Shown in pieces: positions 19,677-30,014 of a stretch of DNA of 48,860 bases. Made by a program: the position numbers and the translations under genes. The notes under the pieces are model-generated. The model made no database searches. It had not been told where the DNA came from and worked only from the letters and a program-made list of their open reading frames with translations. This stretch comes from Parafilimonas sp. (GTDB taxonomy: Bacteria; Bacteroidota; Bacteroidia; Chitinophagales; Chitinophagaceae). The stretch lies in the NCBI GenBank assembly GCA_019247895.1, contig JAFBAF010000102.1, positions 1-48,860 on the forward strand. Direction: 5' to 3'. Numbering within the stretch: position 1 is the stretch's first letter; the number at the start of each line of letters is the position of its first letter.

Positions 19677-21683
19677 TCATAACCCATTTATTTTTTCCAA
19701 TGTCTTTTTCAAATCAATTCCTTTTTCCAGCACTGGTTTAAAAATATCGCCAACATTTTTTACGCGATCAAAAATTGTAGTGATGTTGAATTGTTTTATC
19801 GTTAAACCTTTTTTTACTTCACTCCAATCCAACGGCGTTGAAACAGTTGCGCCTGGCTTTGGCCGCAAAGAATAAGGCGCAGCAATTGTTTGAATGGTTC
19901 GGTTCTGTAAAAAATCAAGATAAATTTTGCCTTTACGTTTTGACGGGTTTCTTTCCAAACTTGTAAACTCAGCAACTTCAGGATAAACCATATTTACAAT
20001 TAGTTCTGCCAGCAACTTAGATTGTTCATAGGAATATTTTGCGCCCAACGGGATATAAATGTGCATGCCGGTTGAACCCGAAGTTTTGGGATATGCAGGA
20101 ACATCAATTGCATCTAATACTTTTTTTACAACCTGCGCCACTTCAATCACCTGGTCATAAGTATTGTTGTCGTCGGGATCAAGGTCAACCACACACCAGT
20201 CAGGATTTTCTGCAGTTTGAATTCTGCTGTGCCAGGGATTCATTTCAATACAGCCTAATGATGCGATGTACATTAAACTTGCTTCGTCAGTACAAACCAA
20301 AAATTTTTTATCTCCGCTACTTTCACTTTTATAATCGTAAGTAGTTAACCAGTCGGCCACCTTGCCGCCAACATTTTTTTGATAAAAGCTTTCGCCTTTA
20401 ATCCCGTTTGGAAAACGGTTTAATGATTGCGGACGATCCTTCATGTATGGCAAAATATATGGCATGATGTTGTAATAATAATTCAGCATATCTCGCTTGG
20501 TTATTTTTTCATCAGGCCAATACAATTTATCAAGGTTCGTGAATTTTAAATCGTGACCATTAATGTTTATTGTTTCTTCTTTTGAAGTTAAAGGCAGAAG
20601 TTGTTTGGAGTTTGTAGTTTTTAGTTTGTGGTTTTTTTTGATTTGCGAATTATCGGATTCCGGATTTTTTGTTTCTGTTGTTTTTGACTTTTTAATTTTT
20701 ACTTTTGACTTATTTCTTTCATCTGCATCAACTACTTCAACATTCATTTCATTCTTTGCTTCTTTGTCTTCACGCAAACCCATAAAAACAGGATGGCGTA
20801 AAATGCCTTCGTCTGTAATTTCTGAAAACTTTATTTCGCAAACAAGTTTTGGTTTTACCCATGTTACCGGCATGTTTGTTTTTGGCTTTTTAGGGAACGG
20901 CAATTTATCAGTAACAAGGGGTGTTAATTTTTTTTCAACTTCATTCAAGCTTTTTTCATTAAATCCTGTTCCTGTATGACCGATATAAATTAATTTATTG
21001 CCTTCATATTTTCCCAACACTAATGCGCCAAAATGTTTGCGGCTTTTTCTGCCTTCAGTAAAGCCACATATTATGGCTTCAAGGCGTTTATTGTTTTTTA
21101 TTTTCAGCCATTGTTTAGTACGAAAGTTTTTTGTGTAAGTGCTGTCTGCTTTCTTGGCCATAATCCCTTCAAGTCCGCGTTTGGTTGCAAGCTCAAAAAA
21201 TTCTGTCCCTTTTTCTTCTATGTGGTCGCTGAATTTAATTACGGCATCATTCTGCGGAATAATGCTTTGCAAAATTGATTTACGTTCAAGCAGTGTAAGG
21301 TCAGTTAAATCTTTTCCATCAAGCCAAAGAATATCAAAGATGTAATATTCAAGATGCACATCTTCACCTTTTGTTGCAAAGTTTTGCAACTGCTGAAAAT
21401 TTGCAACGCCTTCTTCATTCATGGCAACAATTTCTCCGTCGAGCACAGCATCAATATTCCATTGTTTTAATGCATTTGTTACTTCAATAAATTTTTGTGT
21501 GAAAGAAAGATTGTTTCTTGAAAGGATTTCAACCTCGCCTTTGTTTAAATAACTCACCGCACGATACCCATCCCATTTTATTTCATAAATCCAGCCCGCA
21601 TCATCAAACGGTTCATCCGTTAGTGTTGCCAGCATTGGTTTTATGTGTGAAGGAAATGCAGCACGTTTTCCTTTCTTCAACAA
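19677..21683 (-). CDS. ligD: LigD, ATP-dependent ligase plus primase-polymerase domains (3' part of a split ligD)
   Basis: YEIKWDGYRAVSYL (ligase KxDG), LEGIMAKKADSTY, LVCEIKFSEITDEGILRHPVF; polymerase domain NLDKLYWPDEKITKRDMLNYY...DWCVVDLDPDD...KTSGSTGMHIYIPLG. Confidence 0.95.
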   Translation of the reverse strand: MLKKGKRAAFPSHIKPMLATLTDEPFDDAGWIYEIKWDGYRAVSYLNKGEVEILSRNNLSFTQKFIEVTNALKQWNIDAVLDGEIVAMNEEGVANFQQLQNFATKGEDVHLEYYIFDILWLDGKDLTDLTLLERKSILQSIIPQNDAVIKFSDHIEEKGTEFFELATKRGLEGIMAKKADSTYTKNFRTKQWLKIKNNKRLEAIICGFTEGRKSRKHFGALVLGKYEGNKLIYIGHTGTGFNEKSLNEVEKKLTPLVTDKLPFPKKPKTNMPVTWVKPKLVCEIKFSEITDEGILRHPVFMGLREDKEAKNEMNVEVVDADERNKSKVKIKKSKTTETKNPESDNSQIKKNHKLKTTNSKQLLPLTSKEETININGHDLKFTNLDKLYWPDEKITKRDMLNYYYNIMPYILPYMKDRPQSLNRFPNGIKGESFYQKNVGGKVADWLTTYDYKSESSGDKKFLVCTDEASLMYIASLGCIEMNPWHSRIQTAENPDWCVVDLDPDDNNTYDQVIEVAQVVKKVLDAIDVPAYPKTSGSTGMHIYIPLGAKYSYEQSKLLAELIVNMVYPEVAEFTSLERNPSKRKGKIYLDFLQNRTIQTIAAPYSLRPKPGATVSTPLDWSEVKKGLTIKQFNITTIFDRVKNVGDIFKPVLEKGIDLKKTLEKINGL

Positions 21684-21688
21684 TTCAT

Positions 21689-22420
21689 TTATGTCAGCGC
21701 TGAAGTTCTTTTGGGTGTCGTTTTTTTTTTCGTTGTTTTTTTTTCGGATTTCGGATTTGCGGATTGTGAATTTGACTTTTCAGCTTTTGAATTTTTAGTT
21801 TTCACTTTTTGTTCCCTGTTGCTTTTCCAAATCCTGTCGCTTGTTTTTTCAACCTGTGCAATTGTTTTTTTCGATACAACTGATTTATCTTTTTCTGTTA
21901 CATCATCATCGCTTGCATATTTATCATTATGTTTTATCAGCAGCCAACTATTTTCACCGCGGTAAGCAGTTTTCACCAATGCAAATTCACCTTTTAATTT
22001 TTTGCCGTGCATTACAAACTTTAAGCTGCCTGCATATAATTGTTTCAACAACTTTTTTTCGTTTTCTTTTTTATTGGTTGAAGGATCTTCAAGTGGTTCG
22101 TATGTTCCTTCATCCCAAACGATTACTGTTCCTGCTCCATAGTTTCCTTCAGGAATGATACCTTCAAAATCTCTGTAATCAAAAGGATGGTCTTCAACCA
22201 TCATTGCTAAGCGTTTATCAGCCGGATTTAATGAAGGTCCTTTCGGCACAGCCCAGCTTTTTAGAACGCCTTCCATTTCCAAACGGAAATCATAATGCAA
22301 ATGCGAAGCGTCATGTTTTTGCACGACAAAAATTAATTTCTCTTTTGATGTTGATTTACCGCCTTCAGGTTCCGGTGTATCATTAAAGCTGCGCTTCTTT
22401 TTATATAATGAAAGACTCAT
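21689..22420 (-). CDS. ligD: LigD, 3'-phosphoesterase domain (5' part of a split ligD)
   Basis: FVVQKHDASHLHYDFRLEMEGVLKSWAVPKGPSLNP...VEDHPFDYRDFEGIIPEGNYGAGTVIVWDEGTY. Confidence 0.95.
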   Translation of the reverse strand: MSLSLYKKKRSFNDTPEPEGGKSTSKEKLIFVVQKHDASHLHYDFRLEMEGVLKSWAVPKGPSLNPADKRLAMMVEDHPFDYRDFEGIIPEGNYGAGTVIVWDEGTYEPLEDPSTNKKENEKKLLKQLYAGSLKFVMHGKKLKGEFALVKTAYRGENSWLLIKHNDKYASDDDVTEKDKSVVSKKTIAQVEKTSDRIWKSNREQKVKTKNSKAEKSNSQSANPKSEKKTTKKKTTPKRTSALT

Positions 22421-22544
22421 TAAAATTGCTTTTTGCTAATAACTGCAAATTGTTCGCCAAGCTTATTATCGTAAGCTTTCACATTAAAGAAATAAAAAAC
22501 CGGCACTGGATAGTAACCGGTTCCTTGTGGTAAAACTTTACCTT

Positions 22545-24032
22545 CTATTTATTAACCACAAAATTTTGTGTTAAGCTTACCCTGGCAGATTGTACATGCA
22601 GCATGTACACGCCTTCATTTAATTTTAAAGAGGAAATATTCCACCTGTTTAAACCTTTAACTGCAGATTTATTTTCTGCAAATATGGTTGTTCCTGCCGC
22701 ATCAGTTATCGAAACGGAATAGTTTTCATTAGCGGGCACAGTTAATTCAATTGTAAACTGGCCTTTATTGGGGTTAGGTGAAAGTTTTAAATTAAGAGCC
22801 GCAAAATTGTTGGTGTAACCTTGTTTCCCGGCGATCTTTTGTGATGCATCTATTATATGTTCTATCATGCCGGTGCTTTCGTTTATAGCGTATAATTCAC
22901 CTTTGGTATCTTCTCCGATACTTACATAAGCAGCATCATCTTCATCAAGCATAAATACATTTAACCATGTTTGCGTATTCCTGAAAACAACGCTGTATTT
23001 GCCGGTGCAGTAATCATTATAAACATACATGCCGTACATTTTTGGATACATTGAGCCGCGATACACAAAACCGCCTGTTATTGCAGCGCAGGGATTTTCT
23101 GTATGCCCATATTCAACAATTGGAAAAGTGTAAGGCAAGCCGTTATAATCACAACCGTCGAACTTATAATTATGATTGCCTTCATAACAACTCCATCCAT
23201 AATTTCTGCCGCCTTTAGCGCCATTTTTCTGGAAATTGATTTCTTCCCATTTATCCTGGCCAACATCTGGCAGCCATAAATCGCCGGTTAATTTATCAAA
23301 GCTGAAACGGAAAGGATTGCGTAAACCGCAAGCCCATATTTCATCCCTTGCATTTGGTTTCCCGACGAATGGATTATCTGAAGGAATAGAATAATGCATG
23401 TTATTTTTTTTATCTGGTTTGTTTACATCGATCCTGATTATTTTACCCAGGAATTTTCCGAGATCCTGTGCATTATTGTGCGGGTCACCCATAAAACCGC
23501 CATCGCCGAATGTGGCGTATAAATAACCATCAGGACCAAACTTTAAACAGCCTGCTTTATGATTTACATAATTTTTTCCCTTAGGCTGGCTTACCGTTAA
23601 AAAAATTACTTCACTATTTCTTAATGCTTTATTTGGATTGTCAGGATCAACTTTAAAACGGGAAATATGACTATTACTGTCAAACCCGATATAGTTTACA
23701 TAGAAGTAAGGTGAATCAGGAAAATTTGGATGAAAAGTAAGCCCCAGTAAACCGCGTTCATCGTAGCCATCAGGAAAAATAGTAAACACTTCGTCCGTTA
23801 TATCAAGAAAGGGTTTCTGCGTAAGTTTTTTACCGGTTGAATCAATTGCCCATATTTTACCAAGCCTTTCTACAACAAATAAGCGGCTGTCGCCACAATT
23901 CGCAAGGTCAATCGGGTACTGAAAATTTTTGGCGAAAGGCGCTAATTCCAATTGGGGAAGATTGTTGATGTTTTGTGCTTTTGAAAAATACATCAGGCAT
24001 AAAAATACACAAGCGAGGATACGTGTTTTCAT
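22545..24032 (-). CDS. PQQ-dependent sugar dehydrogenase-like (GSDH) protein with T9SS sorting domain
   Basis: RLFVVERLGKIWAID, ERGLLGLTFHPNFP, LKFGPDGYLYATFGDGG, DEIWACGLRNPFRFSFD; C-terminal LKLSPNPNKGQFTIEL...NFVVNK. Confidence 0.93.
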   Translation of the reverse strand: MKTRILACVFLCLMYFSKAQNINNLPQLELAPFAKNFQYPIDLANCGDSRLFVVERLGKIWAIDSTGKKLTQKPFLDITDEVFTIFPDGYDERGLLGLTFHPNFPDSPYFYVNYIGFDSNSHISRFKVDPDNPNKALRNSEVIFLTVSQPKGKNYVNHKAGCLKFGPDGYLYATFGDGGFMGDPHNNAQDLGKFLGKIIRIDVNKPDKKNNMHYSIPSDNPFVGKPNARDEIWACGLRNPFRFSFDKLTGDLWLPDVGQDKWEEINFQKNGAKGGRNYGWSCYEGNHNYKFDGCDYNGLPYTFPIVEYGHTENPCAAITGGFVYRGSMYPKMYGMYVYNDYCTGKYSVVFRNTQTWLNVFMLDEDDAAYVSIGEDTKGELYAINESTGMIEHIIDASQKIAGKQGYTNNFAALNLKLSPNPNKGQFTIELTVPANENYSVSITDAAGTTIFAENKSAVKGLNRWNISSLKLNEGVYMLHVQSARVSLTQNFVVNK

Positions 24033-24292
24033 AAATAGATATTTAGTGTTAAAAAATGCGGAGATTCACTGTAACAATTACAATTGACAGAAGTTTGCCA
24101 TGCTAAAAAGCGATAAATTTTAAACGTGATCGCTTAATTGAGATAAAGCATTAAACTTTTCAAGGGCAACGCACAGATACGATATTAAAAAACTTATGAT
24201 TCAAAAAAAGGGTTGCTGTTAGTAAAGCATTTTTTAAATTGTTATACGATGCTGCCTTAAAAAAACTTAATCGATTATTTTATATGTTTGCA

Positions 24293-24300
24293 CGCACCAA
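24293..24300 (+). promoter_or_regulatory. Candidate -7 box (TATGTTTG) upstream of the acyltransferase gene
   Basis: Exact TAnnTTTG match, 27 nt before the ATG at 24328. Confidence 0.4.
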
Positions 24301-24327
24301 AAAATACGGCTTATCATCAGCACGGAA

Positions 24328-25455
24328 ATGAATACATCAATAACACCTGCACAAACATCAAAAAAATATAGTGTACGCAAGCTGCTTTTTCCTTACGATT
24401 CTAAAAAAGATCATTTTAAAGCATTAGATGGCTTAAGAGGAGCGGCGGTATTGCTTGTAATTTTAAGCCATGCAAGCTTACACAAAGTTTACCTGTTGCC
24501 GGGTTTAGATTTTTCAGGAATGGGTAAACCGGGCGTATTTCTATTTTTCGTGTTAAGTGCTTATTTGCTGGACAGGCAAATTATTGTTGGTTTTGTAAAT
24601 GGAAAAGCCAATGCACTGTTTTGGGCGAACTATTTTTTGCGCCGGTTTTTACGAATATTCCCGCTTTATTTAATTGCCTTACTTGTTTTTTACGGATGCT
24701 TCAAATTTGGTGTAAAAGCTTCATGGATAGATAGTATTTCAACCATCTGGAAGCACTTGACTTTGCAGGAAGGGCGCGGAATTTTCTGGAGCATTGCAGT
24801 TGAGTTTAAGTATTATTTTATCTCGCCTTTAATAATGGCTTTTTGCAATTATGTGTTGAAATGGGACTTAAAAAAAGTAACTGTTTTTCTTGTAGCACTG
24901 ATGGGCATTTCTATTTACCTCCAGGCAAAAAATAAATATGATGAAATTACACTGGTAAGATATCTGCCTGTTTTTTTAGTTGGTACATTAATATCGATAT
25001 ATGAGGTGTTGCTTGAAAAGAAAAGAGATTTAAAAGTATTTAAAAGTAAGGGTTTTGAATATGCCGGGTGGATATGCAGTGTGCTTATCATCATTTCCAT
25101 TCCTTCTGTTTACGGGCGTTTATTTTTACAGGGCGGACAAAAATATCCGTTATCCGATTCGATTTTTTATTTGCCTTATGCCATTGTATGGTCTGTTATT
25201 TTATTAGCAGCGAAGTATGGAAGCTTTCATGTTTTAAAAAGATTTTTCGAGATAACTATTATCAGGTTTTTGGGAATTGTAAGTTTTAGCGCTTACCTGT
25301 TTCATGTGCTCGTTTTAAATTTTGTTGAAATGAAAAAACTGCACATACCTAACTATATTCAATTCTATGTTTTTTTCCTCGTTGTTTGCATTACGTCTTT
25401 CTTAAGTTATGTTTTGATTGAAAGGAACCTGCAAAAAGTGCGGATTAAATATTAG
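24328..25455 (+). CDS. Acyltransferase 3 family (OafA/YrhL-like) membrane protein
   Basis: LDGLRGAAVLLVILSHAS, GVFLFFVLSAYLL, FLRRFLRIFPLYL; multiple TM segments. Confidence 0.92.
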   Translation: MNTSITPAQTSKKYSVRKLLFPYDSKKDHFKALDGLRGAAVLLVILSHASLHKVYLLPGLDFSGMGKPGVFLFFVLSAYLLDRQIIVGFVNGKANALFWANYFLRRFLRIFPLYLIALLVFYGCFKFGVKASWIDSISTIWKHLTLQEGRGIFWSIAVEFKYYFISPLIMAFCNYVLKWDLKKVTVFLVALMGISIYLQAKNKYDEITLVRYLPVFLVGTLISIYEVLLEKKRDLKVFKSKGFEYAGWICSVLIIISIPSVYGRLFLQGGQKYPLSDSIFYLPYAIVWSVILLAAKYGSFHVLKRFFEITIIRFLGIVSFSAYLFHVLVLNFVEMKKLHIPNYIQFYVFFLVVCITSFLSYVLIERNLQKVRIKY

Positions 25456-25481
25456 TCGAAAATTGATTAAAAAGTTCAACC

Positions 25482-25526
25482 ATCAGTCAGCAGATTCCCG
25501 TTAAAAACGAGAATCTGCTGACTGAT
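25482..25526. repeat. Long perfect inverted repeat between convergent genes (terminator-like, or part of a dispersed palindromic element)
   Basis: atcagtcagcagattc / gaatctgctgactgat, 16-bp perfect stem with an inner cgtt-aaa-aacg hairpin. Confidence 0.85.
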
Positions 25527-25556
25527 CTTCATGCATCGTAATTATACTAAAGCAGA

Positions 25557-25575
25557 TGCCCAATCAAGTTGGGCA
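25557..25575. repeat. Short palindrome tgcccaa-tcaag-ttgggca
   Basis: 7-bp perfect stem, within gatgcccaatcaagttgggcatgacg. Confidence 0.75.
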
Positions 25576-25614
25576 TGACGACAAGGTTGTTAACAAATAT
25601 CAAATAAGTATACA

Positions 25615-26619
25615 CTAATAATATTTCTTCTCTCTTAAATAATTTCTTATGTAATCATTTACGCCTTCTTCAAGCGAAATAAATGCTTCTTCATAACCGG
25701 CATGCTTTAATTTCAACATCGATGCTTCTGTAAAATATTGATAAGTGTTGATCAAGTCTCCAGGCATATCTATATAAGTAATGTTTGGTTCTCTATCAAG
25801 CGCCGCAAAAGTTGCTTTAACCAGGTCATTAAATGTTCTTGCCTTGCCGGTTCCTAAATTATAAATGCCATTTTTTTCAGCAGACCATTTTGCATCAAGC
25901 ATTTCAGATGCAAGCCAGTAAATAACTTTTATGATGTCTTTTACATAGATAAAATCACGCAGTTGTTCGCCATCTTTAAACTCAGGCTTATAACTTTTAA
26001 AAAGTTTTACGCAATTGGTTGCTTCAATCTGTTTGCTGGAATGAAATATTACACTCGCCATTCTTCCTTTATGATATTCATTCGGACCATACACATTAAA
26101 GAATTTTAAGCCGGTCCAAAAAGGTGGTGCATTAAATTGTTGAACTGCCCATTTATCAAATTCGTTCTTGCTTACTCCATAAGGATTTAAAGGTTTCAAA
26201 TCATTGAGCATTCTATCATCATCATCATAACCTAAATCACCATTGCCGTATGTTGCCGCGGAAGAAGCATAAATTAGCGGGATGTTATTAGCAGTGCAAT
26301 AATTCCAAACATCCTGAGAGTATTCTTCGTTCAGTTCTTTATGAATGTTGTAATCAAATTCTGTTGTGTCTGTTCTTGCACCAAGATGTATAACGAGGTC
26401 AATTTTTATTTTTTTGTTTTCATCCAACCATTCCAGTAAAAGTTCACGGTCAACCAGGTATTTATATTTTTTGAATTTCCAGTTAGGTTCTTTTTCTGCG
26501 GAGCGGAATTTATCAACCAGCACAATATTTTCAAAATCCTGTTCATTTAAATACTGAACCATGCAACTGCCAATAAAACCTGCTGCGCCCGTAATTATTA
26601 TCATTGAATCTTTTTCCAT
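25615..26619 (-). CDS. rfaD: ADP-L-glycero-D-manno-heptose-6-epimerase
   Basis: IIITGAAGFIGSCMVQYLNEQ, VIHLGARTDTTE, YASSAATYGNG, NVYGPNEYHKGRMASV. Confidence 0.93.
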   Translation of the reverse strand: MEKDSMIIITGAAGFIGSCMVQYLNEQDFENIVLVDKFRSAEKEPNWKFKKYKYLVDRELLLEWLDENKKIKIDLVIHLGARTDTTEFDYNIHKELNEEYSQDVWNYCTANNIPLIYASSAATYGNGDLGYDDDDRMLNDLKPLNPYGVSKNEFDKWAVQQFNAPPFWTGLKFFNVYGPNEYHKGRMASVIFHSSKQIEATNCVKLFKSYKPEFKDGEQLRDFIYVKDIIKVIYWLASEMLDAKWSAEKNGIYNLGTGKARTFNDLVKATFAALDREPNITYIDMPGDLINTYQYFTEASMLKLKHAGYEEAFISLEEGVNDYIRNYLREKKYY

Positions 26620-28850
26620 TATTTGCTTAATATTTTTTCTATTGCTGTGTCATATAAATTATTCCAGCTTGAAACCTCACCCCAATCTTCATTATTAATT
26701 TTTATTGTTGATGCAGTAACATTTCCCAACACTGTAATATCAATTCCTGATGAAGCAGCTTTATGTTTTAAATCTTGCAATTTTTCCTGCGTACAACTTA
26801 CAACAACGCGGCTTTGTGCTTCACCAAACCAAAATGCATCAGACCTCACCCCTAACCCCTCTCCAAAGGAGAGAGGAACTACATCAAAACCCAAATTACG
26901 AGTGAACCCGCTTTCAAATAAAGCAACAATTAAACCACCTTCACTTACATCATGAGCACTAACAATAATTTTTTCTTTTATTAGCGATGATATAAATTTT
27001 TGTACCGCAAACTCTTCATCCAAATCAAATTCTGGTGCAGGTGATAATTCAACCTGTTTTATTTTATGCAAATATTCGCTGCTCGCAATATCATTTTTTT
27101 GTGTGCCGATAAGAACAATAACATCACCTTCATGTTTAAAGTCAAGCGTCATCTTATCATTCGCATCATTTAATAAACCAACCATACCAATTGTTGGTGT
27201 TGGATAAACAGGTCCTTCAGGGTTTTGATTATAGAAACTTACATTGCCACCAGTAACCGGCGTATTAAATTTTCTGCAGGCTTCACCCATGCCCTGCACT
27301 GCTTTTACAAATTGATAATACACTTCAGGTATGTATGGATTACCAAAGTTCAAGCAGTTGGTAACGCCGATTGGTTCGCCGCCGCTGCAAACAATATTTC
27401 TTGCGGCTTCGGCAACAGCAATCATTGCGCCTTTATATGGATCTGAGTTTACATATCTGCCGTTACAATCAACTGTAACCGCTAATGATTTGCCTGTACC
27501 TTTTGCTAAGATAATTGCAGCATCACTTGGCGAATTCGTACTTGTGTTGGCAGCACCAACCATGCTGTCATATTGAATGTATATCCATCTTTTGTTAGCA
27601 ATATTTGGCAACTGAATTAATTGTTCAGTAATATTTTTTAATTCAGTATTATCCTTAATATCTTTTATAGCATCAATACTGAATTTTTTTATTTCATCCA
27701 GATAAGCAGGCTCTTTATACTCACGTTCATACTGCGGAGCACCGCCACCTAACACTAATTCATAAGCCGGTATTTGCGCTTCTAATTTTCCATTTACATA
27801 AAAGCTTAACAACTTATCATCAGTAACTTCACCAATCCGGCTGCAGGGCAAATCCCATTTATCAAATATTTTTAAAACAGCTTCTTCTTTACCTTTTTCA
27901 ACAACAAGCAGCATGCGTTCCTGGCTTTCGCTCAATAATAATTCCCAGGCTTTCATGTTTTGCTGCCGTGTTGGAACTTTATCCAAATCAATACGCATTC
28001 CTACTTCACCCTTTGCGCTCATTTCACTGCAACTGCAAATAATTCCTGCAGCACCCATATCCTGCATACCCACTACAACACCTGTTTCAATAACTTCCAA
28101 ACAAGCTTCTAATAATTTTTTTTCCTGGAAAGGATCACCAACCTGAACGGCAGGTAAATCTTCAGCACTTTCCGCAGTAATATTTGCTGATGCGAATGAT
28201 GCGCCGCCGATTCCGTCTTTACCCGTTGCACTTCCAACAAAAAAAACAGGATTGCCGGTGCCTTTTGCAGTTGCACTTATAGTTTTATCCACTCTCACAA
28301 TACCAACACTCATTGCATTAACAAGCGGATTGGTTGAATAACAATCTTCAAAATACGTTTCGCCCGCAACGGTTGGAACACCGAAGCAATTACCATAATG
28401 GCCAATGCCATGCACAACGCCTGCAAGCAAACGCTGATTTTTTTTATCTTTTATATTTCCAAAACGCAAACTGTTTAATGATGCAATTGGCCTTGCACCC
28501 ATTGTAAAAATATCGCGTTGAATGCCGCCAACACCTGTTGCCGCGCCCTGAAAAGGTTCAATAGCAGACGGATGATTATGACTTTCAATTTTAAATACCA
28601 CACCCCAGCCGTTGCCAAGATCCATTAAGCCTGCATTTTCTTCACCCGCCGCCACCAGCATTCTACCGCCGCTGCGTGGCAAAGTCTTCAACCATTTAAT
28701 AGAATTTTTATAGCTGCAATGCTCACTCCACATAGCACTAAAAGCACAGAGCTCTGTAAAGTTTGGCGTGCGGCCAAGTTTTTGTTTTATTAATTCGAAC
28801 TCTTCGGCGGTAAGTCTTAATTCTTCGGCGGTTTTTGCGGTAATTTCCAT
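26619..28850 (-). CDS. purL: Phosphoribosylformylglycinamidine synthase II
   Basis: [68 protein letters not shown]...[14 protein letters not shown]. Confidence 0.98.
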   Translation of the reverse strand: MEITAKTAEELRLTAEEFELIKQKLGRTPNFTELCAFSAMWSEHCSYKNSIKWLKTLPRSGGRMLVAAGEENAGLMDLGNGWGVVFKIESHNHPSAIEPFQGAATGVGGIQRDIFTMGARPIASLNSLRFGNIKDKKNQRLLAGVVHGIGHYGNCFGVPTVAGETYFEDCYSTNPLVNAMSVGIVRVDKTISATAKGTGNPVFFVGSATGKDGIGGASFASANITAESAEDLPAVQVGDPFQEKKLLEACLEVIETGVVVGMQDMGAAGIICSCSEMSAKGEVGMRIDLDKVPTRQQNMKAWELLLSESQERMLLVVEKGKEEAVLKIFDKWDLPCSRIGEVTDDKLLSFYVNGKLEAQIPAYELVLGGGAPQYEREYKEPAYLDEIKKFSIDAIKDIKDNTELKNITEQLIQLPNIANKRWIYIQYDSMVGAANTSTNSPSDAAIILAKGTGKSLAVTVDCNGRYVNSDPYKGAMIAVAEAARNIVCSGGEPIGVTNCLNFGNPYIPEVYYQFVKAVQGMGEACRKFNTPVTGGNVSFYNQNPEGPVYPTPTIGMVGLLNDANDKMTLDFKHEGDVIVLIGTQKNDIASSEYLHKIKQVELSPAPEFDLDEEFAVQKFISSLIKEKIIVSAHDVSEGGLIVALFESGFTRNLGFDVVPLSFGEGLGVRSDAFWFGEAQSRVVVSCTQEKLQDLKHKAASSGIDITVLGNVTASTIKINNEDWGEVSSWNNLYDTAIEKILSK
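26844..26879. repeat. Palindromic repeat-like segment inside the purL reading frame
   Basis: cctcacccctaacccctctccaaaggagagaggaac; ctctcc-aaa-ggagag core; translates as [13 protein letters not shown] on the minus strand. Confidence 0.75.
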
Positions 28851-29081
28851 TCAATTAAAAAATGAACGATGATGTATTTAAGAAATGCTGCCGCAAATTT
28901 AAGCAATTGAGTTTGATGTTATTTTATGTAACACAAATATCATTTAGCCACCCGCGGTAAATCTTGAATACTCTGTATATGTTTAATTCAACAACCAATT
29001 TACTTATGTGGTTCATTTTTTTTGAAACGCTGCTGCAAACATTAAAAACTATACTGTGGCTGAACAATATAATTTCGTGCT

Positions 29082-29981
29082 GTGGCGCATCATCACGATC
29101 ATCACCATCATGAGGTAACTGCAATAAAATCAAATGCTGCATTTGTTTTTGGCATTACATTCAATTTTTTATTTGTAATTATTGAAACCGTTGTTGGTTT
29201 TTATATTCATTCCCTTTCGCTGCTTAGTGATGCAGGCCACAACCTGGCTGATGTTTTTGCGCTGAGTTTATCATTACTGGCATATCGTTTAACTAAGGTT
29301 AGCTCAAATAAAAATTATACATACGGCTATCGCAAATCGTCCGTCATCGTTGCATTATTCAATTCCATGGTTTTAATACTTTCTATCGGAGCTATTTTAT
29401 ATGAAGCCATTCATAAACTTATAAAATCCGAACCATTGGCGGGAACAACTATTGCATGGGTTGCGGGCATTGGTATTATAATTAATGGTGCTACCGCTTT
29501 TATGTTTTTACGCAACAAAGCAAAAGACCTGAATATAAAAGCGGCTTACCTGCATCTTTTGGCTGATGCTTTGGTTTCACTTGTTTTGGTTATTGGAGGG
29601 ATTATTATTCATTTTACCAATTGGTTTTGGATTGATCCTGCATTAAGTATTATTGTAGCACTAACTATTTTATTCAGCACATGGAATTTATTGAAAGAAA
29701 GTTTGCGCTTATCATTAGATGGCGTTCCTGCAGATATGAATTTGGAACAGGTAAAAAAGGAAGCTGCAAAAATTAAAGGCATCCGCGAAATTCATCACAT
29801 ACATATATGGGGAATGAGTACCACTGAAACTGCATTAACCGCACATATTGTTATTGATGCAAAAAGCTCTCTTGACGAAGCTGAAAAAATTAAGCGTGAT
29901 TTTAAACATGCGTTAGAGCATATGAATATTCAACATGTAACGTTAGAAGTTGAAAGCAGCGATACCAAATGCGAAGGTTAA
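29082..29981 (+). CDS. Cation diffusion facilitator (CzcD/ZitB-like) transporter
   Basis: His-rich N-terminus, SLLSDAGHNLADVFALSLSLLAY, HLLADALVSLVLVIGG, HHIHIWGMSTTETALTAHIV; GTG start. Confidence 0.95.
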   Translation: MAHHHDHHHHEVTAIKSNAAFVFGITFNFLFVIIETVVGFYIHSLSLLSDAGHNLADVFALSLSLLAYRLTKVSSNKNYTYGYRKSSVIVALFNSMVLILSIGAILYEAIHKLIKSEPLAGTTIAWVAGIGIIINGATAFMFLRNKAKDLNIKAAYLHLLADALVSLVLVIGGIIIHFTNWFWIDPALSIIVALTILFSTWNLLKESLRLSLDGVPADMNLEQVKKEAAKIKGIREIHHIHIWGMSTTETALTAHIVIDAKSSLDEAEKIKRDFKHALEHMNIQHVTLEVESSDTKCEG

Positions 29982-30014
29982 CGGATGCGGAAACAATGCA
30001 TGCGCCTTTAATAC

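Noticed and set aside
21711-22158. Plus-strand Phe/Ser-rich ORFs opposite the ligD phosphoesterase part (21711-21965, 21841-22158)
   Set aside because: They arise from the antisense of lysine/serine-rich coding sequence and poly-A runs; no family signature.
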